From: Allium sativum
Lineage: Eukaryota > Streptophyta > Magnoliopsida > Asparagales > Amaryllidaceae
Reading direction: 5' to 3'
Assembly (NCBI GenBank): GCA_030737875.1
Contig: CM060915.1
Coordinates: 358,977,863-359,041,862 of the forward strand
DNA length: 64,000 nucleotides
In this document: in pieces, positions 34,783 to 46,896 of the stretch
Layout: each line of letters begins with the position of its first letter
How positions within the stretch are numbered: position 1 is the first letter of the stretch
Notes under the pieces: model-generated
What the model was told of the DNA's origin: nothing
Seen by the model: the letters and a program-made list of their open reading frames with translations, nothing else
Database searches by the model: none
Made by a program: the position numbers and the translations under genes

Positions 34783-37700
34783 TCTATATTATAATGAGAA
34801 TACTTTAAAATGAAGCTTTTGAATTTCCAAAAATACCCTTTCATCATTACAGTATGTACTAAGGGCTGCTTTGTCCTTTCTAAACTTCATTGTGTTCCAT
34901 GTTTCCCCATTTCTCCACGAAGTCCACTAATGAGAATATCAAATCTGTTTCCTCCTCTTTTTCTCCCATTTTCCCTGTTTGCCAATGTTTTTCTGCAATT
35001 TATAGTGATACTCTATAAATCTGTTTCGATCCAAACATCCGCTTTATTAAATCTCTTAATCGGCCATTGATCTACTCGCTTCAGTTTCTTCCCCGCTGCC
35101 CTGGTTCAGTTAACCTAATTTACAGTGGTTGAAAGAAGTGGTTTTTGGATTCTTACGTTCACCTAACAATCAGTATGTTACATCTATTTTTTCTCCTTCA
35201 ATCTGTTAGTATAATGAGCAATTTGTTAGAATTGCAAATATTGCTTTTTTTGATTTGATAGATAGCGCGAAACCATTCCTAAGTCAAAGATGTGAACGGA
35301 TCAATGTCCATGGCGAGTTGGGTATCTCCTTTATATTAATTTTACTACAACTTTCTTTCGTATTATTCCGAATTTGCAGATTTATATGATGAGTATTATT
35401 TTATTTTTTTGTCCATTTTAATCATGAATCTAAAAAAACTTTGATTCATAGCCTTAGGTTGTCATAAGCAGCCATGAAATCTGCGTGACAAGTGGAAGAG
35501 ACAAATGGATGTATGTTTGAGAAGGTACTTTGTTCTGAATTTTTGATTTTATAGCTTTATTTTGTTGATTTTTATATACTGTTTCATTTTTGAAAAGGCA
35601 TATTGTATTATTAGCATAAGTGTGTTAAGTTGATAAAATTTGCTATTTGCATCTTTGTTCATTCTTATTTCTATTTGGAATAAATCCAAATGTTCAAAAT
35701 CATCTAAAGTTTGATAGCAGTATCATACTGTAACATGGTCATTGTAATAAAATAGCATTCATATTTCCACTCATTCTATTTCTGCTCATCTTCCAGTGCA
35801 TTCGATCGAAAGTTTGATAGATCGTACAATCCTTAATAGTTGGTTGGTTATAGGTTGTTTGTTTACCATTTCTCTGCTAATGGACTCTGGAGTTTGGATG
35901 GTTTGAAGATTAATGCAGAATCATATTGAAGCTGCATATTCAGGCATGAGGTGTACTTTGATTTTACTTATCATTTTCTTATTGCAATATCTTTAGGTCA
36001 AATATCATTTACTTTTACCTGCATATTCAAGAATGATGTTTATTTTGTACCATGCTTCTATATGTTAATAGTTTATTGTAACATGCTCATTGTACTAAAA
36101 TATCATTCATACCTCCAGTCATTCTATTTTTGCTCATAATCTCTAAGTGCATTACATCGATAGTTTGATATATCATATAATCCTTAGGTTTATGGAAATT
36201 ATTTAATAGTTTTCTTCTAATAGTTTGTAGATAAAAAATTCTTTGACATTCAATTTCAAGTCAATACAAGAAAATTTAGATAGGAACTCTAATTTAATTA
36301 TCTTTTTTGTTAGTTCTCCTATGACTTATGTTTCTGTGGGTGGTAAGGGACAAGATTAGTCTATGTTTGTTTGCAACAGTTTAGCTGAAGTATTTTGACT
36401 GAGATGAGGCGGATAGATAGCTAATTAAGGCCAATATGTCGATACTTAATTTATATTTCATGAATAGTTTCCCTTTTTTCTGTTAATTAAAATTAGTTCA
36501 AATTTATATATGTTTTACCATAAATATTATGTTGAACCATTTCATTACGCTTGGCATTTCTTTTCACTCAGTCGAACTGTTAATTGATATGTTCATTCTT
36601 CTCCCCAACTTATTCATGACCAGTTCCCATAGACCATAAATTGGGTCACAATTAAAGAAGAAATACAGGGTATCTTCTTATTCCATCGAGAAAAAGGGAC
36701 AAAGGTCACAAGGCAATTCCACTAGCATTTTTTTGCTTTTGTTATTGGTCTAATAACAAGTAACATATACATGTATTTGGTTATATTATATTCATATTTG
36801 TCTATTTGTTCCCTGCTTCTTTAACGATTACATAAAACAATCAAATAATTACATACTTTGTTTACATTGGTATGTGAAGCGAAAAAATTGTAATTTGTCT
36901 ACAAATGAATATGACTATTCTCCAAATTCTAACAAAATATTCACTTCATTGTTTGGTGTCCGATTATGGCAGTCATTTGACATGATTTTCCTATTTATTT
37001 TGTTTGTTAAATATTTTCTTCTTATTTGCAGAAGTGATAATAAGGTTAGTTATTAAATATTTTAAGATTCATTTCTGTAAAAAAATATTTCTTTCTTTAT
37101 TTGAACTAGAAAGCAAAGGTCTGCGATCACATAAGTTTGTGTCTATGGGGAGCATGCTTAAATGGATTTCAGGTATAAAGTGGTATAGTTATTTAATAAA
37201 TACACATGTAAAACATGGTAGAATAACCGATATAGGTACAAAGTAAATACAAAATCATACAGAACTGTCATTCAACTATCCAAGTAATATGATATAATTA
37301 GAAACAAGCACATAAATAAAAAGTAGCCATTGAGAATTCAGTTTAAATAATACAATTGGATAAATAAAAAACAAATTACGATAAAAATACATATATCATG
37401 CCATGTACATATATTTTTTAACCTCAACTATTTCAGAAATACATCACTGGGAGTCTGGGACTGACGTTAAACATATTATCCATACTTCCACCTACTTCTG
37501 CTTATTCTGTACGCTTGGCCATTTCCACTCTATGAATATGTCTGCATGTGTTTGTCATGTGTCCAACTTATGTTTAAATACTGAGAAGTTGAAGAGTTAT
37601 TACATGCATCATATAGTGTTGCTTTTAAGTGATTGTTGTTCTATTTCCCATTCCAACTCAAATAAACAAAGCTCTGCTTTCTTTTTCATTTTTTTGTCCT

Positions 37701-40258
37701 GCAATTTTAATCTTTGTTTTTAAGATATGATTGAATATTGCTGCAAATAACTCTACTTTTTCCTGCATCTATTTATGCCCTGCACTTTTTTTATATAAAA
37801 ACTAAACCATATGTGACCGTACATAACAATATAAACTACAAACATATAATGTATGAAATAGGAAATAGTTAAGAACCTGCCAAACATATAACTTCTGAAA
37901 TAGTAAGCACACGGTTACAAGTTTATGTACAATGTTGTCGTTGCGTATATATTTGGGGTCATGGTCAGATAATAATTGGAATACAAATGACAAACTATAT
38001 TTATCCACATTAATTAATGTTATATGCATTATGTATATAAGTATGTCAACCATGAAATAATTACCTCTACAAAGCAGTATGAATGATTTTGAAGACACCA
38101 TTTGCAGAAAATTTCATATGTGTGCTTATGTTTCAGGTTTGGATAAATGGTTTTGAATATCTAACCTGACATTTCAAGTACAAATAATGTTGACTGTATA
38201 CATTGCTTAAGGTTTAAAATGCAAAACTAATTTTATCAGGTAAGATCAGTAGAGTCAGATGTAGAGTTTACTGCGTCTCTCAGGTATATATACGATTAAA
38301 CTATCAACTACAAGAGACTTCTTATCCTGATGTTGTTCTAATGAATTTCTATGATTGGTATTGAAAAAATTTATATAGTAGATGGCTATCAGTTTGGTGG
38401 TTATACAAATGAATGTCGTGCAATGGTTGTTTCTTCATTATCTTTTTGGCTCAGGGAGTAGCAATATCGCTAAACTTCATGATTCATGGACTCCAACAAT
38501 AGCAAAATACCACAATGGCAAAGACTGTTCAAAACGAAATGATGTACGTACTTTAATCATACTTTATGAAGCACTATACGTATATCATAACAAAAACCAA
38601 TTTTTTTTTAATTATTAATGTCTAGATAGCTAACGAAGATTCAATCAATTCAAAGATATCTAGCAAATGAACACAACCTGCGAAATTACATAATTCGTAT
38701 GAAAATGTCAGTTCTACACTGATCTTTGCACATATACACATTCTAAGTTGTTTCCTCTAGAGACAGTGGTTATGGCAGCGGGTAACCCAAGCATAGGCAG
38801 AGGCATTGGACATGCGGAATGAAGGCTCAACATATGGTGTTGGAGGCGGCACACTGGAAGTGGAAGGTGACACGGTATCAGCGAGCAATGGCGTTCGGGG
38901 GAAGGTGGCAGTACATACGGCCTCCTTTTGGCATTTTTTTAAGCAAAAATAATGAAGGTTGAACGAAGGAAGGTGGAGAAGATGCATGCATGTTTTCTGC
39001 TGTTATTTGAATATGTGTTTACTTTTTTGTTATTATCTTAAGGTTGTTTATATATTTATATGTAGGATAATTTGTGAAGAATGCAATACCACTATGCCAT
39101 CTGTATTTTTATTGTCCTTTTTTATCATGTTTTCCCAGTAAACTCGGTCTTCGTAAAATTTACACATCGGTTTATGTGCAATGAAACTTATTCTCCACCC
39201 CCAATCCATTTTCAATATACCAAACAAAAAAAAAGATGAACGAAATCCTACATATTGTGAAGGGATTACTTTGACTGTTAGGATTATGCTAGCATGGACA
39301 ACATTGTTTTCTTTTAACCTCGGAAATTTAGTGTCGTACCCTAGCCTGTTATCCTTTAGTCATGGTTTTTTTTGTACATGTAGTTTATGAAGATTAATAT
39401 GACGTCTCACTGTATTTTGAATGTTGAACCAAAGAAGTAATATGCTAAGTTATGCATTCAAGTTCTTAACATTACAAAAAAAGTTGCCTATCATTCAATG
39501 TATAAGTTTAGCCTATTTTTCAATATTGGGACAACTGAGGTAAATATACAGTTACAGCATACATATATGCTCCGTCGTATGCATTTTTTTTCCAAGTTTA
39601 TCGTGTTGAATTTTCCCAAACAACATGAACATCTCATCAGCTATACAATTGAATACATGCATGCTTAGTCATTATACCCATGCTATGCAATGATATGTAT
39701 TTGTAAAAGAAATACGTACATTGTTGCTGCCGAATCTAAAATATTATGCATGTAGCTTAACTGGATAATTATATATTCAAAAGCCTTAAAGAAAAATTTA
39801 CATAAGCTGTTTGTTTATGCTTTGAGTTTAAGCTTATGAATATCATAATAAAAAAGATTAAGCTATAAATCTCATAATCAGATTTTTTTTTTCCATTTCA
39901 TATTTCCGACGAAATTAGACTGATGCTTGAAATTACAGCAACAAGTTTTTTGTGCATTTGTTCATGAATATTTCACAGTAAAAAAAAGTTAGGTTGCATA
40001 CCTATTTTTTCATGCATACGACTAAAATTTCAAAGTACATTATTTTGCTTCATTTATCTCACATGTCCATCTTCATGGTTTTGCTACTCATGCTAACATT
40101 GAATTTGTTCATAAGGAAAATAAATAATTTTCCAATTTATTAAATTACAACTACAAATTTATATAAAGAGACATTATTTATTCAACCATTAATTCACTAC
40201 TACCAATCCGGTCTCAGTAGTCTATGCACACGTCCAACGGACGTGCGGGTCATACTGG
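34783..40258 (+). mobile_element. Helitron, non-autonomous (5476 bp), in element C LTR
   Basis: Begins TCTATATTATAATG and ends CATACTGG, fitting the Helitron ends TC and CTRR. A 7-bp stem with a 3-base loop (CACGTCC-AAC-GGACGTG, 40229-40245) lies nine bases before CTGG. The flanks join perfectly onto the uninterrupted right LTR at 46329/46330, between A and T, with no target duplication; the left flank base here is G, probably a later change. No Rep/helicase or RPA frame is recognised. The interior is AT-rich with short unconserved frames. A richer patch at 38755-38990 might be a captured fragment, but I cannot name it. Confidence 0.85.
40229..40245 (+). terminator. Helitron 3' terminal hairpin
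   Basis: Perfect 7-bp stem with loop AAC, nine bases before the terminal CTGG at 40255-40258. In Helitrons this hairpin marks the 3' end during rolling-circle transposition. Confidence 0.8.
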
Positions 40259-40422
40259 TGTTTATAAACATGAATTTGGGCATATAATTAATTGTGAACA
40301 TAATTAGGGAAAAAGAAGCATGGACACCTGTAAAGACATAGGTATAATTAATTAATAATTGAAATGCCTAGGATTACAGTAATTAGAAATTGTAATGGCA
40401 CTTATGACACGAGGTTAGATTG

Positions 40423-40477
40423 CACTTGCGGTGGAAGACTGCCCGGAACCAACCGGCATATCCAGTGACCGCAAGTG
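40423..40477 (+). other. Hairpin module copy 1, element C left LTR
   Basis: Perfect 10-bp arms CACTTGCGGT (40423-40432) and ACCGCAAGTG (40468-40477). A second module follows about 120 bases on, with arms ACTTATGG and CCACAAGT (one mismatch). Confidence 0.6.
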
Positions 40478-40697
40478 GTGAATCTAATGTGAGAGGTCTA
40501 AGTGCACAAATACGAGACGTGCTATGACACGAGGTTAAGCCCGACTTATGGAAGAAGTCGGCCTGGAACCGACTGGCATATCCAGCATCCACAAGTTGTA
40601 GGCCTAATGTGGGAGGTCTAGCACATTTTGACCATAACTGAATATGATAATAAAGATGAAAAACTTAACCTAGTTGAATCCATAAGGATTGTATGAG

Positions 40698-40828
40698 CCT
40701 GTTGAATCTGTGGGGATAAGTAAACCTATTAAGTATGTGGGGTTAAGTAAGACTATTAAATCTATGGGGTTAAGTAAACCTGTTAAATTTATGGGGTTGA
40801 GTAAACCTGTTAAATTTGTAAGGGTTAT
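40698..40828 (+). repeat. 27-bp minisatellite, about 5 units (left LTR of C)
   Basis: Units of the form 'cctgttaaatctatggggtt' plus 'aagtaaa' in tandem. The same array with independent changes is at 46768-46896. Confidence 0.85.
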
Positions 40829-42113
40829 ACAAACCAGTAAATTTAGAAAACTTAACATGATGAATATGTTGGGGTTATATTGACCTGTTACCTTGTAAAG
40901 TTTAACCCGTAAATCTGTAGGGTGTTATGTGAATATGTTAAATTTGTTAGGCATAACCTGTCAAAATCCTAGATAGTTGGGGACACAAGATCTGTAAGGG
41001 TTGGCTTGTCTCATCTGTTGTGTGTGACCCATATTAGTCCGTAACACATTCTGGTATTAAAGAGGGACCTCGCACTAGGTAGGGGTCAAAGCATGCTTAT
41101 TGAACTGATTATAAGAGGTTCATCTAAGAAGAGGTGTGTACTAGCGCGTTCCAACGGACTTATATGCGTGCATGAGTACGACCTGCATATGGGAAAATAA
41201 GCCGTTGTAGCACCAGTAAATAGATTTGTTTCCTTCTGTAGGTTTCCACTTTAGGAAGTAATACACCCTACTATTGGGCCAACATAGTGTATTTACGGTA
41301 TATGGAGCCGATCAATTGGGGGGGTAGCAAATAGGGTACATCTGGTTCTGTCTATTTCAATGGGGTACCTGTGTTTCTGTTTTGGCTAACACCCGTTATT
41401 TTTGATTAGGTACTGGCTAATTTCGTTTGGGTTAAAACCCGTTACTAGAGCACACCTAAAACTACCATTGTATTTCTATTGGGATCATCCTGTTTCTATT
41501 AAGCAATTAGAGAGTATATAATCCTATTACATATCTGTTATACTATTATTGGTGCAGGGAAATTTCTAGAAGCGCAATATACTCTATCATGTTTACCTCG
41601 TCATGCTTGATGTTATCTTTCTTGTCCATCTTATATGCCTGTTATGATACTTTTACTTATTTACTTGCTAAAAGTAACTGGACTTTCCAGACTTTATAGC
41701 TGACCCTTTTTGTTTCCTCTTCTTTCTTCCGTTCCCCCCCATTTTGTAGGGTAGGAATTCACAGGCTTAGTCATGGCTTAGTTATCATCTTGCTTGGGCA
41801 GCTTTTGAAGTACTGCTCAGTTTCTATCTTTAACTACTATGGCTTTGTCTCTTTTGGGGAATTATGTTTTTCATGTATTTTCTGTACTCTGATGGTACAA
41901 GACAGAAGTTTTATATTATTATAATGGGTTTTATGTAGTTTCAGACTCATGGTATTTTGGACCACGATGTTATGATTTATGTCTGAAATAAAATTTAAAA
42001 TTCTGTTATTGCTTTTATATCTATCTTGTAATATTTCTGCTTACTTATAATGCTTCACGAAACTTACTGCATTCCCTGAGTAAGTGACATTAACGAACGT
42101 GGGGTGTCACACT

Positions 42114-42125
42114 TAGTATCAGAGC
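42114..42125 (+). promoter_or_regulatory. Primer-binding site of element C
   Basis: TAGTATCAGAGC, one mismatch from the initiator-Met tRNA complement, two bases after the LTR end. Confidence 0.85.
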
Positions 42126-42290
42126 TGAAGGTTACCAGATTGGATAAAAGATTTTGAAAATTATTTTCAAAAAGATTTTAAAAGAAAGCATTTTCAAAAG
42201 AAATGTCTGTTTTGAAAAACATATTCCCCAAAGCCATATATAATATCTTTCGATTCTCTATTTGAATCCCATTTTCCTTTTCTTTTCAAC

Positions 42291-43304
42291 ATGTCTGGGG
42301 AACCCAATATTCCTAAGGGCGTTACGATACCATGTTGGTTCCGTAGGTATCTAGAGGGTATGGTGCCTGCCGGTGGTCAAGTTGACGTTCCTCCCCCAGC
42401 TGCAACTGTCATTCCTCCTCCCCCTCCATGAGTAGATAACTTCTCTAAGATCTGCAAAGATTTTCATGCTATGGGAAGAAGGCCATTTCATGGAACCGAG
42501 ACGTTCGTAGAGGCAAGGAATTGTCTCAAGGAGACAGAGGACTTGTTTGGGATCTTCGATGTGGACGATCGTAGGAAGATTCAGCTAGCCGCCTGGCTAC
42601 TGAAGGATGAAGCTTCGTTTTGGTGGGAAGTAACCCAAGCCAGGCGTCTGGTGGAAATTTGGGATGACTTTAGATAGAGGTTTGAAATGAAGTTTCTTTC
42701 TCAAGCTGAGAAAAGCATGCAAATGGAGAGGCTCTTGGCGCTCAAACAATGAGACATGACTGTTAAAGAATATGTGAAAAAATTCAACCAGCTAGCTAGA
42801 TTTGGTTTGGAACTAGTAGACACTCCGCGTAAGAAGGCCTTGCGGTTTGTTAACAGACTAAATGAACCCCTTCATGGGTTGGCTATGTCCCACATTCCAA
42901 TGGAAACAACTTTTGAGAGGCTTGTTGATATGGCCTTAATGCATGAGGAAGATAAAGCTGAAAAGAAGGAAGTTAACGTTGATGAAACACAAAACAAGAA
43001 AGTGTGGCCCAAGAAAGAACAACAACAAGGGGGCGGAAAGCACGAAAAGGCTCAAGACAAAAAGAAATGCCTTGGTTACGGGAACGTGGGTCATTTGGTC
43101 AAAGATTGTAGAAAAAGGAAGAATGCTTGCTTCAACTGTGGTGAAATTGGACACTATACTTGGGAGTGCCCGAAGAAGCAAATGCAGGACCAAAGGGCAG
43201 GATCTTCTAGAGGGAAGGTGCATGCTCTCGTGGCTGGTGTACCGGATAGAGGTAGGAAAGTTTCCATTGAAGGTTTGATTTTCTCTTTCCAATCATCCTG
43301 TTAG
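42291..43304 (+). pseudogene. Element C gag remnant
   Basis: From ATG at 42291 (MSGEPNIPKGVTIPCWFRRY) the frame stays open to 43304 except for three in-frame stops: TGA 42429, TAG 42675 and TGA 42750. Gag core motifs are present: FHGTE, WLLKDEASFWWE, then VKEYVKKFNQLARFG. Two zinc knuckles follow; the first has lost its second Cys (CLGYGNVGHLVKDC) and the second is intact (CFNCGEIGHYTWEC). Gag forms the virus-like particle, but this copy cannot yield full-length protein. The stops could all come from C-to-T change (CGA, CAG, CGA), which fits methylated cytosine decay. Confidence 0.88.
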
Positions 43305-43306
43305 TA

Positions 43307-43957
43307 CTTTTTAATTCAGGCATTTCGCATTCTTTTATATTTGATTTTGTGGTTAAGTCTCCGCACCTTAGTATCAATATGGTTTTGGATCCCGTTGTCA
43401 TCTCAAACCCCATTGGGGGTATGACTCATTTGTCTATGATTTGTCGGGGTTTGAGAATATCTGTCTTAGGCGTCAAATTTGAATACGACGCATATGTACT
43501 TGGTTTTATAGGAAACTGTCTGATTCTAGGGATGGATTGGCTAGCCATGTATGGTGCCATTCTAGATTGTTAGAGGACGGTCGTTAAATTTCTGACTTGC
43601 CATAGGAAGACCCTCGGGATTTTTTATGACCCTAAAGGGGTCTATCATGCTTAGTTTCCTAGAATATCTTGACGCAAATATTGATGATCTGCAATCTATA
43701 CCAGTAGTTGGTGAGTATTCAGATGTTTTGAGTGGGTTCGGGGTTTACCGTCGAGGCGCGTGATCGACTTTTGTATATACCTGGTGGACGAAGAAAAGCC
43801 AGTTGCATTACTTGTGCTCCATATGGATCCAAGGGAAAAGCGGGAGCTCAGAAAACAAGTAGGGGAGCTACTTGAAAAGGTGTTGGTTTGGTGAAACATA
43901 TCAAAATAGGGTGCTTCGGTTGTCTTTGCAACTAAGGCGTACAACTCTCTTCGCTAA
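43307..43957 (+). pseudogene. Element C protease and RT N-terminal remnant
   Basis: Protease relic: FNSGISHSF near 43311-43340, where the family has (F)D(S/T)GASHSF, so the catalytic Asp is Asn. It ends with DAYVLGFIGNCLILGMDWL (about 43487-43545). The RT entry follows in broken frames (VGEYSDVL, then REKRELRKQVGELLEK, then VFATKA-like). The sequence stops just before the first RT catalytic block, where it is fused to the integrase end. Confidence 0.8.
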
Positions 43958-44288
43958 TGTGTGGATGTTCATGATGCTTTTCCACATTTCTTATTTACGG
44001 AAGTGTCTGCATGATACAACAGAGGTAGTTGAGCCGAGCATATTTGAAGAAGTTGAGGTAGAACGGGAGGCGACAATTAGACGAGTTCCTTTCCATATTC
44101 TTGGATCAGAAGTTAAGAAGCTACGTAACCAAGAGGGTGCAACTCGGGAGATCGAAAACAAGATTTTGCGTTTCGTACCCTTTTCTTTTCAAGAGAATGT
44201 TCTTAACCATTCTTCCAAAAACTTTTATTTGTGCTTGCTTCTATCATTTAAGTATATCCTATCGATCGAATCTTCGACCTTTAGGTAG
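43958..44288 (+). pseudogene. Element C integrase C-terminus after internal deletion
   Basis: Reads FHISYLRKCLHD, then EEVEVEREATIRRVPFHILGSE and KKLRNQEGA, matching the stretch after the GPF motif in chromoviral integrases (compare [12 protein letters not shown] in element A). No good chromodomain follows. About 2.3 kb of pol, covering RT catalytic blocks, RNase H and the integrase core, are absent relative to A, so the deletion joins RT to integrase near 43957. Confidence 0.78.
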
Positions 44289-44795
44289 GAGTCCCATGAT
44301 TGTAAACATGTGCTTGAAACATGTTATGTTTGATGGATGCAAGTGGATGTAAGTGTTTGCTAGTGGTTGCTCGTGGATGCATATAGACACACACATTAGG
44401 CACTAGATCGGCTCAATCACTCTCATACTGCATATACATGTGTGTGCATTTTTCTTCTTTTAATGGCTAAAATTGAATGTATCATTATGTGGAAGTTGCA
44501 TTTGGATGGATCATTGTGCACCCATATAAAACTTACATGTTGTACTAGGATTGTTGCATACGTGTTGGACTCATGACATAGACATACATTGCATTAAGGA
44601 GGTCAACTGAATCAGTGGACCGCCCGATATTTTGCATTATTGTTAGGACATATACGCACACCATTGCATATATTCATATAAGCATTAGAAAATTTTAAGG
44701 ACAATGGATGCTTGTGATTGGTGGATGAGTAGATGGATGATGGATGGTAGGATACATTCTTCTTAACTTAGAGATTTCGTGGACAAAATCCTTTG
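44289..44795 (+). other. Element C 3' untranslated region
   Basis: Non-coding, with tandem-like 'ggatg' motifs near 44335-44385 and 44705-44755. It ends in the conserved pre-tract block 'gatttcgtggacaaaatcc'. Confidence 0.6.
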
Positions 44796-44808
44796 AAGTA
44801 AGGGAGAA
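44796..44808 (+). promoter_or_regulatory. Polypurine tract of element C
   Basis: AAGTAAGGGAGAA directly before the right LTR start TGTAACACCCC. Confidence 0.85.
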
Positions 44809-45004
44809 TGTAACACCCCCTATTTTAACACTAAAGAGGATAAATAAAAAAATAATTAATTTAATATTCAAAACTAAGTGAAACGGACTACGTCATTGCG
44901 TCCGTCTCGAAATTCTGGTCAAGATAGACACCTGGTTTCCATAAAACGAATAATGTATGAAGAAGTTATGAATGGTAGAAGTTTGACAATGAAAGCAGGA
45001 ACAA

Positions 45005-45063
45005 TTGGTGCACTTGATAAGTGCGCCAAGGTATTTTTACACTAGCGCACCTATAAAGTGCGC
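45005..45063 (+). promoter_or_regulatory. Two palindromes upstream of the element C TATA box (right LTR)
   Basis: TTGGTGCACTTG and AAGTGCGCCAA (45005-45029), then GCGCAC and GTGCGC (45045-45063, perfect). They match the pair in the left LTR, with differences that largely keep the symmetry. Confidence 0.5.
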
Positions 45064-45166
45064 ACATGTTAGTTTTTGGGCATTCAGACCTCTTCAAGTG
45101 GGTGTCGACCCATTGGACGACCCTCCTAGGGCTGATGTGGCAGGTCAAATTTTGGAGGCCGGAAGT

Positions 45167-45175
45167 TATATATAT
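45167..45175 (+). promoter_or_regulatory. Probable TATA box of element C right LTR
   Basis: TATATATAT followed by GGCTCC, conserved in both LTRs of C. Confidence 0.5.
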
Positions 45176-45492
45176 GGCTCCATTTATCTTGTTTTCTACA
45201 CCGGAAGTGATGGAGGCTTAGATGTTGTCGGTGCCTGAACTGAATCAAATCTCTTTCTTCTTCTACAATACAATTTATCAACTTTAGAGATTCAAGTGTT
45301 TCAAGTGTAAATCTGAGATCCAAACTTCACTTTTCTGCTCCTATTCTTCTGGATCCGATCATTTTGAGTTCAAGTTACCTTTAGAAATGAATAATTAAAA
45401 GTAAGATATGATATGGCTGTAATTTGGATATATGCATAGGATTGAATCATATCAGATCTCTTGTAATTTGTGAATCTATGAAATTATGAATT

Positions 45493-45900
45493 AACTATGA
45501 TTTGGATCTTAACCGTTATCATTTTAGATCTATTTTTGATTGTAGATCTAATTCTATTTAGATCATTTTGTACCTATCATGTTGCAATTAATTTGGATCT
45601 TAACCGTTATCATGTTAGATCCACTTTTGATTATAGATCTAATTCTATTTAGATCATTTTGTACCCATCATGTTGTAGTTGATTTGGATCTTAACCACTA
45701 TCATGTCAAATCTACTATTGATTATGGATCTAGTTCTTTTTAGATCATTTTGTACCTATCATGTTGTGGTTATTTTGGATCTTAACCTTATATATGTCAG
45801 ATTTAATTTTGATTATAGATCTAATTCACTTTTTAGATCATTTGGTACTTATCATGTTGTGGTTATTTTGGATCTGTCATTAGTAGGACATGTTTTAGAT
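45493..45900 (+). repeat. ~92-bp tandem repeats in element C LTR
   Basis: Five diverged units, each starting near 'tttggatct' (about 45500, 45592, 45681, 45773, 45867) with 'agatctaattc' in the middle. The left LTR has the same five, the second split by element A. Confidence 0.8.
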
Positions 45901-46493
45901 TTAGATCTAAACTTTTACCTAATTGTCATGACAAGTCTACCTTGGTTTCACTGTTTAAATTACCTTGTTCCTATCATATTGCGGTTAAATAGGATCTATT
46001 CTTTGTTTGACATCTAAATTATTATTTAGATCTTATCATGCCAGTTATGACATCCCTATTATGTTAAGATTGATTCTAATATCACATGTTCACTAGATCC
46101 GTTCATATATGTCCATCTTATCATTATGTCGTTATATTATTATGCCACCACATGTTTATGTTAATCTTGTTAGAATAACCATTTCTGCCACACTGTCCCT
46201 TTTATTTTAGCCTGGCTATTTTCTAGCCTAGGAATGACGTTAAATTATGCGAATATGTTAAAATGGAAACGAGGGAAAAATGGTATAAATTGGGCATAAC
46301 TTATAAATGGAAAGTTTGGCATAATTTAATGTCTATAAACATGAATTTGGGCATATAATTAATTATGAACATAATTGGGGAAAAAGAGGCATGGACACCT
46401 ATAAAGACATAGGTGTAATTAATTAATAATTGAAATGCCTAGGATTACAGTAATAAGAAACTGTAATGCCACTTATGGCACGAGGTTAGATTG

Positions 46494-46548
46494 CACTTGC
46501 GGTGGAAGTCTGCCCGGAACCGACCGGCAGATCCAGTGACCGCAAGTG
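46494..46548 (+). other. Hairpin module copy 1, element C right LTR
   Basis: Perfect arms CACTTGCGGT (46494-46503) and ACCGCAAGTG (46539-46548). A second, more decayed module follows about 120 bases on. Confidence 0.6.
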
Positions 46549-46767
46549 GTGAATCTAATGTGAGAGGTCTAAGTGCACAAATACGAGACGTGTTATGACA
46601 CAAGGTTAAGCCCGACTTCTAGAAGAAGTCTGCCCGGAACCGACCAGCATATCCAGCGTCCACAAGTTGTAGGCCTAATGGGGGAGGTCTAGCATATTTT
46701 AACCACAATTGAATATGGAAATAAAGATGAAAACTTAACCTAGTTGAATCCATAAGGATTGTATGAG

Positions 46768-46896
46768 CCTGTTGAATCTGTGGGGTTAAGTAAACCTATT
46801 AAGTATTTGGGGTTAAGTAAGCCTATTAAATATGTGGGGTTAAGTAAACCTGTTAAATCTATGGCGTTGAGTAAACCTGTTAAATCTGTAAGGGTT
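46768..46896 (+). repeat. 27-bp minisatellite, about 5 units (right LTR of C)
   Basis: The same array as 40698-40828. It follows the twin hairpins in both LTRs. Confidence 0.85.

Larger units (their letters stand above)
40259..42111 (+). repeat. Element C left LTR, segment 3
   Basis: Matches 46330-48190 of the right LTR. It holds the twin hairpin module (40423-40477 and 40535-40600), a 27-bp minisatellite (40698-40828), an AATAAA signal (41987-41992) and the LTR end GGGGTGTCACA. Confidence 0.92.

Noticed and set aside
35951..36139. Short frames in the Helitron as genes (also 34810-35070, 37403-37723, 37802-38101)
   Set aside because: AT-rich random-type composition, no domains, no consistent splice structure.
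40698..40828. Regular ~27-bp repeats that could suggest a CRISPR array
   Set aside because: There are no spacers, the units are contiguous, and the context is a plant LTR.
42471..42677. Separate small genes in the interior of C
   Set aside because: These frames share one reading frame and are pieces of one gag broken by stops.
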